Shown here: in pieces, positions 1 through 8,886 of the stretch
Position numbering within the stretch: position 1 is the stretch's first letter
Layout of the letters: every line of letters starts with the position of its first letter
Assembly: GCF_000498755.1 (NCBI RefSeq)
Contig: NZ_AXUS01000002.1
Location: forward strand, 62,001-126,000
Direction of reading: 5' to 3'
Source: Clostridioides mangenotii TR
Lineage (GTDB): Bacteria; Bacillota; Clostridia; Peptostreptococcales; Peptostreptococcaceae
Length of the DNA: 64,000 nucleotides
Program-made: the position numbers and the translations under genes
Notes under the pieces: generated by a model
Database searches by the model: none
Seen by the model: the letters and a program-made list of their open reading frames with translations, nothing else
Told to the model about the DNA's origin: nothing

Positions 1-511
1 GATCTCCTAGTTTATTTGATAGAGGGGATGCTACCATATTAAGAAAAAAGCCATGAGCACCATGTAATTCTATTCCGTCACAACCGGCCTTTTTATATAG
101 TTCTGCTGCACTAACAAACTCATTTTTGATTTCTTCCATATCATCTTCCGTTAATTGATCGATTGAATCCCCATTATGCTGGCTAACCTATACTGTGGTA
201 AGCAAGTTGTGCAAAAAACTTGGTTCCATTTCTGTGGCATGTTTCTACTAATCTTTTTAGAAAGACTATGGGCATCTGAATAGACTCCTGCACCACCATT
301 TTTCTTAGAAGTGAGTGACAGAAAGGGATTGGCAAATTATAATCCTCATTCCATTGGATTACCTTTGTAAATTATGATGTTACAATTCATCCCTCATAAC
401 ACCATCTATGCATGGTTACAAACCAAAAGGAACCTTTGGAGACATTACTATCCGGTTCTTAAAGTCAACATTTTTTATCTTAATTGAATCTACCAATTAA
501 GCAATATGCAT
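1..511 (-). pseudogene. Decayed Old Yellow Enzyme (NADH:flavin oxidoreductase) gene, runs off the window
   Basis: Reading the minus strand from an ATG at 511-509, preceded by an AGAGGGGAA ribosome site, gives the N-terminus typical of OYE-family NADH:flavin oxidoreductases (VDSIKIKNVDFKNRIVMSP). It is broken by a stop at codon 5 and another after VPFGL. A later piece contains GTKFFAQLAYHSIG. A final clean frame up to base 1 reads ...AAELYKKAGCDGIELHGAHG, with the family's HGAHG motif. At least two in-frame stops and a frameshift separate the pieces, so no full protein can be made. It diverges from the HxlR regulator at 612, a common arrangement for quinone/aldehyde-responsive flavin reductases. 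The rest lies outside the window. Confidence 0.8.
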
Positions 512-573
512 AAACTTGTATTCCCCTCTTATTTTAATTATAATTATAATTAAAATAAAAAAAAGTATGCACT

Positions 574-596
574 TTTTAGTAGTATACTTACTAAAA
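574..596. promoter_or_regulatory. Inverted repeat, likely HxlR operator
   Basis: TTTTAGTA and TACTAAAA are perfect 8-bp arms separated by the 7 bases GTATACT, ending just before the ribosome site of the HxlR gene. AGTA-N7-TACT has the same arm length and spacing as sites known for HxlR/YodB-type regulators (TACT-N7-AGTA), in the opposite sense. Autoregulation is inferred. Confidence 0.5.
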
Positions 597-611
597 GGAG
601 AGTGTTATTGA

Positions 612-944
612 ATGGATACATTAAATCGGAATAAACAGACACCTTTTGAATATACAATCTCTATAATAGGCGGCAAGTGGAAAATGAGAATTATATACGC
701 GTTAGGCTGTGAATCCATATTAAGATATGGAGGACTTAAGCGCAATATTCCCTATATCACACATAAAATGCTAAGTACTCAGCTTAAAGAGTTAGAAAAT
801 GACGGGCTTATCATTCGTAAAGAATATCCGCAAATTCCTCCAAAGGTAGAGTATTCTTTATCCGTAAAAGGACTGTCATTGCTTCCAATTCTTGATGAAA
901 TGTGTAAATGGGGAGAAGAAAACTCTCCAGAATTGAAAATATAA
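612..944 (+). CDS. HxlR family transcriptional regulator
   Basis: A 110-residue single-domain winged-helix protein. The HxlR signature is clear: TPFEYTISIIGGKWKMRIIYAL at about residues 10-31, then RYGGLKRNIPYITHKMLSTQLKELENDGLI (recognition helix and wing, about 38-67). HxlR proteins are dimeric repressors or activators that often sense electrophiles or redox change through a cysteine. This one has Cys28 region and Cys98 residues that could serve, but that is inference. It is divergent from the decayed OYE gene, its probable former target, so the regulator may be an orphan. AAAAGGAG precedes the ATG with good spacing. Confidence 0.9.
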   Translation: MDTLNRNKQTPFEYTISIIGGKWKMRIIYALGCESILRYGGLKRNIPYITHKMLSTQLKELENDGLIIRKEYPQIPPKVEYSLSVKGLSLLPILDEMCKWGEENSPELKI

Positions 945-1268
945 GTTAACTTTAACTGAATACCCAATCATTGTCATAACTAAGCCAAATTACGCAATGA
1001 ACAAGGTAGTGCAAATCAACATTTATTTAAAATAAAAATAATCATTACTATAAATAACCTTTAAAAATCACTAATATAAGATCTTTGGTTATTTTCAACA
1101 AACACTCGTATTCAGTAAGTAACCTAGCAATATTATTTATTTGCATTATTACCTTCAAAATCTAATATGTAAACAAACTATTTGTATGCATATTAGATTT
1201 CACTAATGTTTTTTAGTTAATAAAATTTCATTTTCTAACTTGTTGTTTTTTATATATTTTATTCTCAA
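945..1268. other. Intergenic gap between convergent genes
   Basis: This stretch of 324 bp separates the HxlR gene and the acetyltransferase gene, which converge. The only clear structure is the 12-bp inverted repeat at 1158-1200. No open frame with a ribosome site was seen. Confidence 0.6.
1158..1200. terminator. 12-bp perfect inverted repeat, possible bidirectional terminator
   Basis: AAATCTAATATG (1158-1169) and CATATTAGATTT (1189-1200) pair perfectly around a 19-base loop between two convergent genes. The stem is AT-only apart from two pairs and the T-tract (TTTTTT at about 1210) lies a few bases away, so the terminator role is plausible but not certain. Confidence 0.4.
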
Positions 1269-1778
1269 TTATTCAACTTTAATAATAGTGTATATAAATG
1301 AATTATATATTTCTCCATTTCTAGATATACTTTTTTCCTCTATTCCCTCCAAGTTGAACCCTGCTTTTTCAAGAACTCTTCGAGATCCAGCATTGTATTC
1401 ATAAACTTCTGCAAAAATCCTCACTATATCAAAGGTTTTAAATGCTTCATCGCAAATTTGCGTCACAGCCCTTGTCATAATACCTTTTCCCCAAAATGGT
1501 ACTCCTATAAAATACCCAAGTTCAGCGCTCTTTCTAAATACATCATCTTGTACCAACACACTTATACTTCCAACAGCTTGACCATCTACAACAATTGCAT
1601 AAAAAAGTTGATTTTCACCCCCTTTATCTATACAATCAGTGATGAAATTTTTTGCATCATCTTCAGAATATGGATAGGGAAATCCATCTCTCAGATTATT
1701 AGAAATCATTTTATTATTTGCATATCTAGCTATCGATGGAACGAAGTCTAAACTCCATTTCTTAAGACTAAACTCCAC
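1269..1778 (-). CDS. GNAT family N-acetyltransferase (RimJ/RimL type)
   Basis: About 169 residues forming one GNAT fold. The acetyl-CoA loop region is visible in ELGYFIGVPFWGKGIMTRAV (R/Q-x-x-G-x-G/A variant, WGKGIMT). The C-terminal RVLEKAGFNLEGIEE is typical of the RimJ/RimL-like Acetyltransf_3 group, which acetylate N-termini of ribosomal proteins or small amines. The substrate here is unknown. The longest frame starts at 1799, but AAGGGGTGG lies just upstream of a GTG at 1778 with proper spacing, giving VEFSLKKW as the N-terminus, so that start is chosen. It stands alone. Confidence 0.85.
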   Translation of the reverse strand: MEFSLKKWSLDFVPSIARYANNKMISNNLRDGFPYPYSEDDAKNFITDCIDKGGENQLFYAIVVDGQAVGSISVLVQDDVFRKSAELGYFIGVPFWGKGIMTRAVTQICDEAFKTFDIVRIFAEVYEYNAGSRRVLEKAGFNLEGIEEKSISRNGEIYNSFIYTIIKVE

Positions 1779-1895
1779 ACAAACCACCCCTTTACACATT
1801 AATTTTTATACCGATTGTTAGATACTACACACTTCCAAATCGCATATAATTTCACACTGAACAATATCCAACAATCGGTATGTTTTATATATCAA

Positions 1896-2378
1896 CTAAC
1901 CCCTAGCATCTATTTTTATAAATCTTATATCTGCTACTGCATACGTTGATAAAGGCCTGTAATCACTATCATCACTATGAGCTGCAATCAGTATATCATC
2001 TGCTGTATTAAAAAATCCAGTCTCAACAACTAAAAGTGTATGAGTGAATATAATCCCCGAATTAGACAATTGAATTACATCTCCAGGCTCTAATTCCGAC
2101 ATTGAAACTAGCTTCCCAAATGGACCTACACCTTTATTTGTCATTAAGAACCTATATAAAAACTCTACACCAGTCCAAGCTGGTGCTCTATTATTTGCAT
2201 TTATATAGTACCATCCATAATCTTTTGTAAAATTCATTTTAGCTCCACCTGCATATAAACATTGTGAAACAAAATTTGTACAATCGCCACCTATACCGGC
2301 GAAATTTAAGTATGCTGGATTCCTTTTGAAAGCCCATCTATGTGCGTACGCTACTGCTTTTTCTCTATTATAAGCCAT
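1896..2378 (-). CDS. Amidase_6 domain protein (putative amidase)
   Basis: 160 residues that match the Amidase_6 (CHAP/NlpC-like) pattern: YNREKAVAYAHRWAFKRNPAYLNF near the start, then GGDCTNFVSQCLYAGG with the likely catalytic Cys (about residue 33), and later a His in FTHTLLVVE (about 113). Such domains act on peptidoglycan or peptides in Gram-positives and usually sit at the end of secreted proteins. This copy has no signal peptide and no second domain, so it is either cytoplasmic or acts after lysis. AGGAGG precedes the ATG. Neighbours give no functional clue. Confidence 0.85.
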   Translation of the reverse strand: MAYNREKAVAYAHRWAFKRNPAYLNFAGIGGDCTNFVSQCLYAGGAKMNFTKDYGWYYINANNRAPAWTGVEFLYRFLMTNKGVGPFGKLVSMSELEPGDVIQLSNSGIIFTHTLLVVETGFFNTADDILIAAHSDDSDYRPLSTYAVADIRFIKIDARG

Positions 2379-2750
2379 CTTTTACCTCCTAATTTTATCT
2401 ATATATTATTAGGATATGAAACGCTTATTAAAAAGTAACAGTTTGTCAGTATGTGGTTATGCAGTTCCATAAATCGTTATGCCAATTCATTGCCTTTAAA
2501 TTACATTTTCATAAGTATATCATATAGAGCTAATAAAATTTTGTATGGAAGTAACTCTTTATACTAACTCAACTTGTTACAACAATTTTTATAGTCTCTC
2601 TAATATAGGAACCTCATTAATAGTTGCTTATATTGGATAAAAATGATCTATTAATATAATAAAAAAGGATGTTGGATTAACAAAATACCAGGTTTTAGAT
2701 ATACTATCTAAATTTTTGGTATCTTGTTATATCCAATATCCTTTTTAAGA
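2379..2750. other. Intergenic gap upstream of the amidase
   Basis: 372 bp. The distal part is the terminator of the ABC operon (2662-2745). The rest presumably holds the promoter of the amidase gene. No open frame or other repeat was recognised. Confidence 0.6.
2662..2745 (-). terminator. Long imperfect hairpin terminator of the ABC pair
   Basis: On the minus strand AAAAAGGATATTGGATATAACAAGATACC pairs imperfectly with GGTATTTTGTTAATCCAACATCCTTTTTT-type sequence, ending in a T-tract. It begins 6 bases after the stop of the downstream ABC gene. Confidence 0.75.
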
Positions 2751-4457
2751 TTACCCTGCAGTTACTTCACTCATCCACATAGAATAATACTTTCCTTTAT
2801 TCTTCATAAGTTTTTCGTGACTTCCCTGCTCAAGTATTTTGCCATTGCCTACTACTAAAATATTATCAGCATTTTTTATTACTGAAAGATTGTGAGCAAT
2901 CATGATTATAGTTTTATTTTCCTTAACTAATTTAGATATCGCATCTTTTACATAAAGTTCATTTTCAATATCTAAAGATGCTGTAGCTTCGTCTAGAAGA
3001 AGAATTGGGCTATCTTTTAATATTGCTCTGGCTATTGAAATACGTTGTTTCTCCCCACCAGACAATCTATTTCCATTTTCCCCTACAAATGTATTGTAGC
3101 CTTTTTCTAGATCTGTTATAAAATTGTTGCAGTTGGATGCTTTACAAGCTTCAATTATTTCAAAATCTGAGGCTGCAGGTTTCGCAAATTTTATATTATT
3201 TTTTATACTATCATTAAATAAGAAAACATCTTGATATACCATTGAAACATTCTCTAGTACTTTCTCAGAGTTTACATCTTTAGTTCTTAATCCACCTATT
3301 ATTATATTTCCGCTATCCGCTTCATAATATTTTGAAATCAGATTGAGTATAGTAGACTTTCCTGATCCAGAATCACCTACAATAGCAGTTAATTCACCGT
3401 GTTTAGCTTTAAAACTAACATTGTTTAATACTGGATTATTATCAACATAGCTAAACGAAATATTCTTAAATTCAATATCGTAGTTTTGAGGCTCAAAGTT
3501 ATTTTCAGAGTAATTATCCTCTTCTTGTTGTGCCAAACTATCCATAGATTTTTTTGATATCATAAGGTTTTTATATGTTGTTAAGTCTATAAAAAGTGTT
3601 CCCATTAGTTGGGATATAAAAAATGATAATATTACACAAATTATATACTCTGGTGAACCGAGATCATTTGTTAGCCATTTAGCTCCTCCAATTACAATCG
3701 TTAGCGGCATACTTAAATCCATTATAATTCTATAAAGATTCCCAATCGGTACAACTTTAGATTCAAATTTAAAACTTATATCACTTATATCTTTTAATGA
3801 TTTATTAATCTTATCATTTTTTACGCCACCTAGCCCATAACTTCTAAATGTTTGTATCCCATTGATATATTCAACTAGATCACTTACATTGTCATCGAGT
3901 ATATCCTTCTTCATTCCTCCGTATTTTGTTACAAGCTTTGCAGATAGTACCATAAAAGGAATTATAAGCAATGCTAAAACTATATTTATCGAACCGATAA
4001 CTGGATTTATAGTTGATAAAAATAACAGTGTAACTACTACTAAAGTTATATTTTTAGCGATTTCCCCGATCTTATGGCCTAAAATATCTTCATAGTTATT
4101 CACATCGTTCGTTATTATGTTGATAAATTGACCTGTTTTATATTTAGAAAAATTTATTAGTGGAAGATTTTTTATCTTATTTCCCAAAAAAATCCTTATA
4201 TTCCTTGCAGTTGATGACCCACCAGTATGTCCTAATGTATAACCTATTGAATATAAAAGTAAACGTACTACAAATATACCTACTAATAGAATACATAAAT
4301 TTATCAGTTTACCTATTTCAAAAGTATCTTTAAACAGTGAATCTATAGTTAAAAATACAATTCCAAGAACCGAACCGGTAAGTAGACCTTCAATTACATT
4401 TAGTATGATCGAAAATGTTAGCTTTTTATCTCTTTTTATCCATACAGATTTCTCCAT
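2751..4457 (-). CDS. ABC transporter, fused membrane and ATPase domains (YbtPQ-like half)
   Basis: About 568 residues. The N-terminal half is a six-helix type-1 exporter membrane domain. The ATPase domain has Walker A GDSGSGKST (about 365), signature LSGGEKQR (about 467), Walker B ILLLDEA, and the H-loop IAHNLS. The chosen ATG at 4457 lies one base after the stop of the preceding half-transporter, so the two are translationally coupled and probably form a heterodimer. Because a PchR-like AraC regulator sits directly upstream of the pair and two siderophore operons follow, a YbtP/YbtQ or IrtAB-type role in ferric-siderophore import is inferred. A drug exporter is the alternative. Confidence 0.85.
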   Translation of the reverse strand: MEKSVWIKRDKKLTFSIILNVIEGLLTGSVLGIVFLTIDSLFKDTFEIGKLINLCILLVGIFVVRLLLYSIGYTLGHTGGSSTARNIRIFLGNKIKNLPLINFSKYKTGQFINIITNDVNNYEDILGHKIGEIAKNITLVVVTLLFLSTINPVIGSINIVLALLIIPFMVLSAKLVTKYGGMKKDILDDNVSDLVEYINGIQTFRSYGLGGVKNDKINKSLKDISDISFKFESKVVPIGNLYRIIMDLSMPLTIVIGGAKWLTNDLGSPEYIICVILSFFISQLMGTLFIDLTTYKNLMISKKSMDSLAQQEEDNYSENNFEPQNYDIEFKNISFSYVDNNPVLNNVSFKAKHGELTAIVGDSGSGKSTILNLISKYYEADSGNIIIGGLRTKDVNSEKVLENVSMVYQDVFLFNDSIKNNIKFAKPAASDFEIIEACKASNCNNFITDLEKGYNTFVGENGNRLSGGEKQRISIARAILKDSPILLLDEATASLDIENELYVKDAISKLVKENKTIIMIAHNLSVIKNADNILVVGNGKILEQGSHEKLMKNKGKYYSMWMSEVTAG

Positions 4458-4458
4458 A

Positions 4459-5034
4459 TTACACACCTGCCTTTACTGCGTACTCTATCAGCCTTGTTTT
4501 ATCGTATATTTCAAAAATTCTGCGATAATAGTCATTAACTTTTAGAAGCTCATCATGTGATCCTATATCTGTGACAGTATTATTTTCAACAACCGCTACC
4601 CTATCACATTTCTTTACTATGTTTAACCTGTGCGCAACTATAATTACCGTCTTACCTTTACATAAATTATCTATAGCTGTGTCTATGTCTCGTTGATTCT
4701 CTGGGTCGGCCGCTGAAGTAGCCTCATCTAATATAAGTATAGGGGCATTTTTTAATATAGCTCTTGCAATTGCAATTCTTTGTTTCTCGCCGCCACTAAA
4801 ACGCGAACCATACGCTCCCACTTTTGTACTATAGCCTTCTGGTAAACTTTCAATAACATCATGGATCTGCGCCTTTTTAGCTGCTTCTATTACTTCTTCA
4901 ATAGATGCACCTGTACCCATTTTAATATTATCGAAAATTGATTCTTTTGTAAGAAAAGTATTTTGAAATACGATTGATATATTATCTAATAAAGTTTCAT
5001 AGTCCAAATCTTTTATATCCTTATCGCCGATCAA
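4459..5034 (-). CDS. ABC transporter, C-terminal ATPase part (frameshifted from the gene at 5157-6215)
   Basis: Contains the second half of an ABC ATPase: Q-loop (VFQNTFLT), signature FSGGEKQR, Walker B ILILDEATSAADPENQ and H-loop VAHRLN. The ATG at 5034 is only an internal methionine. The same frame stays open back to about 5170 and encodes the missing Walker A (LVGKSGAGKST, about 5095-5110), joining the membrane half at a run of six T (six A in the coding strand) at 5169-5174. Adding one A would restore a 585-residue ABC half-transporter. On its own this fragment lacks Walker A and cannot work. Confidence 0.8.
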   Translation of the reverse strand: MIGDKDIKDLDYETLLDNISIVFQNTFLTKESIFDNIKMGTGASIEEVIEAAKKAQIHDVIESLPEGYSTKVGAYGSRFSGGEKQRIAIARAILKNAPILILDEATSAADPENQRDIDTAIDNLCKGKTVIIVAHRLNIVKKCDRVAVVENNTVTDIGSHDELLKVNDYYRRIFEIYDKTRLIEYAVKAGV

Positions 5035-5156
5035 TACTCTTCCTTTGTCTATATCGAAAAATCTTGCAATAAGTTGTATTATTGTACTTTTACCAGCTCC
5101 AGATTTTCCGACTAGTGCTATTTTCTCACCCTCATTAATTGTTAGATTTACACTAT

Positions 5157-6215
5157 CTAATATATTTGTTTTTTATCATAAGAAAAACTTACATCTTCAA
5201 ATTTGATCTCTGTATTCTTTGGAAATTCTGAACTACCCTTTTTATATGCGGGTATTTCAAGAATCTTACTTGCATTATTTACTCCATTTAGCACTTTTGA
5301 AAAACTTGAACCTAATTCCATCAAAGGACGAAGCTCTGAAAGATAAAGGCTACCTACAAAGGCAAATAACATCAATCCTCCCGCACCTATTTGTCCATGA
5401 TTGTACATTATCCCTCCTGCTGGAATTATAACTGCTACACCACACTGCAAAATTATAACGAAAATCGCATATAAAGGTCCCATTTTATGTGCTACTTTTT
5501 TCCACAAACTCTGCTGCTCGTCTATTGCACCTTTATACTTTTTAAAAGAATCAGAACCCATATTGTAAGCTTTTATTAACTTCATACCATTTATATATTC
5601 AATCATTACTGAATTTAAATTTCCGATAACCCTATTGAGTTCACTCATTCTTTTATTTTCACCCTTAAACATTTTAAGTTGGATTAAAATCCCAATAGGC
5701 ACTGGTATCAACGAGATTAGAGCTAGTTTTGGATTTACAGTACACAGATAAATAAATATAGCTATCGGTCCACTTAAATACATAAAAATTTCAGAAAGAT
5801 GGTGTGCTAAAAATAACTCCAACTTCTCTATATCTTCGCTAATTACTTTTTTAATTTCTCCAGAATCTCTATCACTTAAATATCCCAAAGGTATCTTAGC
5901 CATATGATTAATGATCATACATCTCACTTTGTAAAGAGCATTATACGCTCCTTTATGTGAAGCCACTATTCCTACTGCCATAAATACATATCTTACGATA
6001 ATAGAAATCGCTAGTACAACACTATACTGAAATACCATATTCATCGAAACATGTTTATAAAACACAATTTCAATGATTTTATATATAGTGATATAAGGAA
6101 TTACTACCATAAGTCCGCTTACAAGGCCACAAAATATAGAAAAATATAACTTGTATCTTTCTTTTCCAGCCCATTTAAATAAAACTAAAATAGGATTTTT
6201 CTTTTTCTTATCCAT
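5157..6215 (-). CDS. ABC transporter, N-terminal membrane part (frameshifted)
   Basis: 352 residues: a cytosolic lysine-rich start (MDKKKKNP), then a six-helix ABC exporter-type membrane domain to about residue 300, then the start of the ATPase domain (IKFEDVSFSYDK) before a premature TAG. The ATPase continues in another frame at 4459-5170. AGGGAG precedes the ATG. It is first in a two-gene operon with the half-transporter at 2751, downstream of the AraC regulator at 6487. Intact relatives of this pair are the YbtP/YbtQ type. If the break is real the importer is dead; a sequencing error in the A-run is the alternative. Confidence 0.8.
   Translation of the reverse strand: MDKKKKNPILVLFKWAGKERYKLYFSIFCGLVSGLMVVIPYITIYKIIEIVFYKHVSMNMVFQYSVVLAISIIVRYVFMAVGIVASHKGAYNALYKVRCMIINHMAKIPLGYLSDRDSGEIKKVISEDIEKLELFLAHHLSEIFMYLSGPIAIFIYLCTVNPKLALISLIPVPIGILIQLKMFKGENKRMSELNRVIGNLNSVMIEYINGMKLIKAYNMGSDSFKKYKGAIDEQQSLWKKVAHKMGPLYAIFVIILQCGVAVIIPAGGIMYNHGQIGAGGLMLFAFVGSLYLSELRPLMELGSSFSKVLNGVNNASKILEIPAYKKGSSEFPKNTEIKFEDVSFSYDKKQIY
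5169..5174 (-). other. Frameshift site in the ABC half-transporter
   Basis: Six A on the coding strand between GAT and C. The upstream frame runs into TAG; the downstream ATPase frame is reached by a -1 shift, equal to one missing A (ancestral seven). Confidence 0.75.
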
Positions 6216-6358
6216 AATTCTCCCTCCAATATTCTTTCGTAAATATAGGATACTTTATGGACAATTCATTATCTACTCCGTTAAACCGCAAATGCTCCAT
6301 TTTGAAATACAATTTCATTTGATAATTTGTATCACGCTTTAAATATTATTCTTTAAAC

Positions 6359-6392
6359 AAAAAAGTCAGGAAATACTCGCTTCCCGACTTTT
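6359..6392 (-). terminator. Terminator of the AraC regulator gene
   Basis: AAAAGTC-A-GGAA pairs with TTCC-C-GACTTTT around ATACTCGC, with a T6 run on the minus strand. It lies between the AraC gene and the ABC pair, so the pair has its own promoter downstream. A related hairpin occurs at 12006-12039. Confidence 0.8.
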
Positions 6393-6486
6393 GTGACTTT
6401 TATAATATTCTCATACTTAACTTATATTTCCATACTTTTACATCTTTTCCTTAAATCACTTATAATACTTTACTATTTTAATTTTC

Positions 6487-7467
6487 CTACCTACTAGATA
6501 CTCTATATTCTGATGGAGTCATACCGAATTCAGATTTAAAAGCATTAGAAAATTTGCTGTTATTTATATAGCCTACTAAATTGGCGACGTCAGAAATACT
6601 TAAATCCTCTTTAACAAGCAATTCCTTTGATTTTTTCATTCTATAACTTTTTACATAAGCATAAATTGAGTTTTGGTATATCTCTTTAAAGCCTTTTTGT
6701 AAATCTGTAGCATTAACGCCAACCATATCAGATAGCTCTTTTATAGTTATATGGGAATCCATATTTGTTATTAAAATTCTCCTTGCTTCTTTTATCTTAT
6801 CTACAAATGATTTAGGAAAGTACGTTTTTTCTTTAGTTTTATAATCCGAATTGCTTAAAATATAAAGTAATAATTCAACTACTTTTATTTTAAGAAACTT
6901 ATCCTTAAACTTATCTGGAATCACATACAGTTCTTTGAAAATATGTTCTAGACTTTGATTTCCGTGGTTTACTATACAAGTATCAGAATTAAATAAAGAA
7001 TTTATCATATTTTTAATCTCTTCTTCTGAAACACCAAGCATATTTCCGATACTCTTTGTTGCTTCATTCAAATAAAGCATTATTGTTAATCCCTTATAAT
7101 GTTTAGTTGTAAAATCTGCTAGAACAACTCCTGTACTGTATCCAAAAATGGAGATATCTCCACCTCCCATATACACAATTTTGCTATTTGGGAGTTCACT
7201 TTCCAAACAACCCTCTAAGCAGTAGTTAATTTCTAAGGAATCTACACTTATCTTAAACTTTTCGCTAAGTGGTTTATATATTTCAAAGTCATTATAAGTA
7301 AGCTCAACACCGCTCATTACGCTATAACTTTTTATAGTTCCACTTCCGAATTTATCCGAAATATTATATACAACATGATCTCCCATGTGTTGTTTTGAAT
7401 CGATAATATGTCTAAACATATTCATATCCTGGTCAAATTTTCTTATTTGATATTCACCGCCTAACAT
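6487..7467 (-). CDS. AraC family regulator, PchR-like
   Basis: 326 residues. The last about 100 residues hold the two AraC helix-turn-helices (ITIKELSDMVGVNATDLQKGFKEIY, then SISDVANLVGYINNSKFSNAFKSEFGMTPSEYR). The N-terminal about 210 residues resemble the sensor region of PchR-type regulators (ELTYNDFEIY, EINYCLEGCLES), which bind ferric siderophore and activate its uptake genes. The paralog at 20980-22023 shares this layout. It is placed just upstream of the YbtPQ-like ABC pair, as YbtA is in yersiniabactin loci, and just downstream of the siderophore operon ending in a MATE gene. No strong ribosome site precedes the ATG. Confidence 0.85.
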   Translation of the reverse strand: MLGGEYQIRKFDQDMNMFRHIIDSKQHMGDHVVYNISDKFGSGTIKSYSVMSGVELTYNDFEIYKPLSEKFKISVDSLEINYCLEGCLESELPNSKIVYMGGGDISIFGYSTGVVLADFTTKHYKGLTIMLYLNEATKSIGNMLGVSEEEIKNMINSLFNSDTCIVNHGNQSLEHIFKELYVIPDKFKDKFLKIKVVELLLYILSNSDYKTKEKTYFPKSFVDKIKEARRILITNMDSHITIKELSDMVGVNATDLQKGFKEIYQNSIYAYVKSYRMKKSKELLVKEDLSISDVANLVGYINNSKFSNAFKSEFGMTPSEYRVSSR

Positions 7468-7540
7468 AATTTTTTTATGTGTATTATATCACAAACAGTC
7501 TTATGTTATCTAATTTCTTTGGTTTATAAAAATAAACAAA

Positions 7541-8869
7541 CTATACCTGCGCTATCATTACTTTTCTATACATAAATGTCCCTAATAAATTTGATAAAAA
7601 CCAACCGATTACAATTGACCAACTTATCCCTGTAAATCCCATTGATGTTTTAGCTAATACAAATGCTAATAACACTCTTATCCCTTGTGATACAAAAGTT
7701 AATATAATCGAAACATTTACTGCCCCTATTCCTCGGAAAAATCCATAGAACATTACTATGCATCCGAGCAGTACATAAAAAATACAAACAATACGAAGAT
7801 AACCTACTCCAACTGATATAATATCTACTGACTCTTTCTTTACAAATATTGAAATCAAATCTGGTGCAAATATAAATACAACTATAGATATTATAAAAGA
7901 AATTATTGCTATTAGTTTTAAAATAACATAGAACCCTTCTCGAATTCTTTTTGTATTCCCTGCACCTTTATTTTGTGCTACATAGGTTGAGAACGCGTTG
8001 CTTAGATCTTGTAAAGGTCTGTTTGCAAACTCATCAATTTTTGAACAAGCCGCAAATGCTGCCATAACAGTAGTTCCAAATGTATTAATCAATCCCTGAA
8101 TCATTAACATACCAAAGCTAGATACAGATTGTTGAACTGCTGTTAAAACAGAGTAACTTAAAATTGTTTTAAATAGATCTCTACTAAATACAATATCCTT
8201 TCTCTCGAAATTTAGAAATTTCATATGTTTTGCTGTGAAGATAGCACACCATATTGCTGCAAATCCCTGAGCAATAAATGTGGCTAATCCAACACCTACA
8301 ACTCCCATATGAAATACTATAACAAAAACTAAATCTAATATAATATTTAAAATACAAGAGACAATTAAAAAATACAATGGTGATTTTGAATCCCCAATAG
8401 ATCGTAACAAATAAGCACACACATTATAGATTCCTGTAAATACAAGCCCAGATAGTATAAATCTTAGATACTCTACAGAATACGTAATAGTATCTATTGG
8501 CATCTGAAATAAGTCGATTATTTTATACATAAATACGTTTGTTACAATGCTCAATACAATACTTATAGATAGTATAAAAATAAATGAAGTAGATATAGCT
8601 TTTTTCATTTGATCATATTTTTTTGCTCCGTAGAGTTGAGAAAAAAATGCAGATGCTCCCATGGCTAATCCAATTAAAATAGATGTCACAAAGCTCATAA
8701 TTAAGAAACATGAACCTACTGCTGCAAAGGCCTCTTTTCCAACGAATCGACCTACAACTATAGAGTCTACAACATTGTATATTTGTTGAAATAAATTTCC
8801 AATAAACATAGGAATAAAGAAACGTACAATTATTCCCATTGGTTTTCCTTTTGTCATATCTGTCTCCAT
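7541..8869 (-). CDS. MATE family efflux transporter
   Basis: 442 residues with about 12 membrane helices in two MatE halves (N-terminal IVRFFIPMFIGNLFQQIYNVVDSIVVGRFVG; second half from about residue 240). MATE proteins export cationic drugs or metabolites using Na+ or H+ gradients. The start at 8869 (METDMTKGK) is chosen because AAGGGAGGT lies 6 bases upstream; a longer frame from 8899 would overlap the ATPase gene. As last gene of a Fur-boxed siderophore-uptake operon it may export a siderophore, a desferri-siderophore or a toxic metal chelate. That role is inferred from position only. Confidence 0.88.
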   Translation of the reverse strand: METDMTKGKPMGIIVRFFIPMFIGNLFQQIYNVVDSIVVGRFVGKEAFAAVGSCFLIMSFVTSILIGLAMGASAFFSQLYGAKKYDQMKKAISTSFIFILSISIVLSIVTNVFMYKIIDLFQMPIDTITYSVEYLRFILSGLVFTGIYNVCAYLLRSIGDSKSPLYFLIVSCILNIILDLVFVIVFHMGVVGVGLATFIAQGFAAIWCAIFTAKHMKFLNFERKDIVFSRDLFKTILSYSVLTAVQQSVSSFGMLMIQGLINTFGTTVMAAFAACSKIDEFANRPLQDLSNAFSTYVAQNKGAGNTKRIREGFYVILKLIAIISFIISIVVFIFAPDLISIFVKKESVDIISVGVGYLRIVCIFYVLLGCIVMFYGFFRGIGAVNVSIILTFVSQGIRVLLAFVLAKTSMGFTGISWSIVIGWFLSNLLGTFMYRKVMIAQV

Positions 8870-8886
8870 AATATAAACCTCCCTTA

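Noticed and set aside
5157-5180. Programmed -1 frameshifting joining the two ABC halves
   Set aside because: The A6 run allows it, but the P-site codon would re-pair with TAA and there is no stimulatory stem or upstream Shine-Dalgarno-like element in the right place. A plain indel is simpler.
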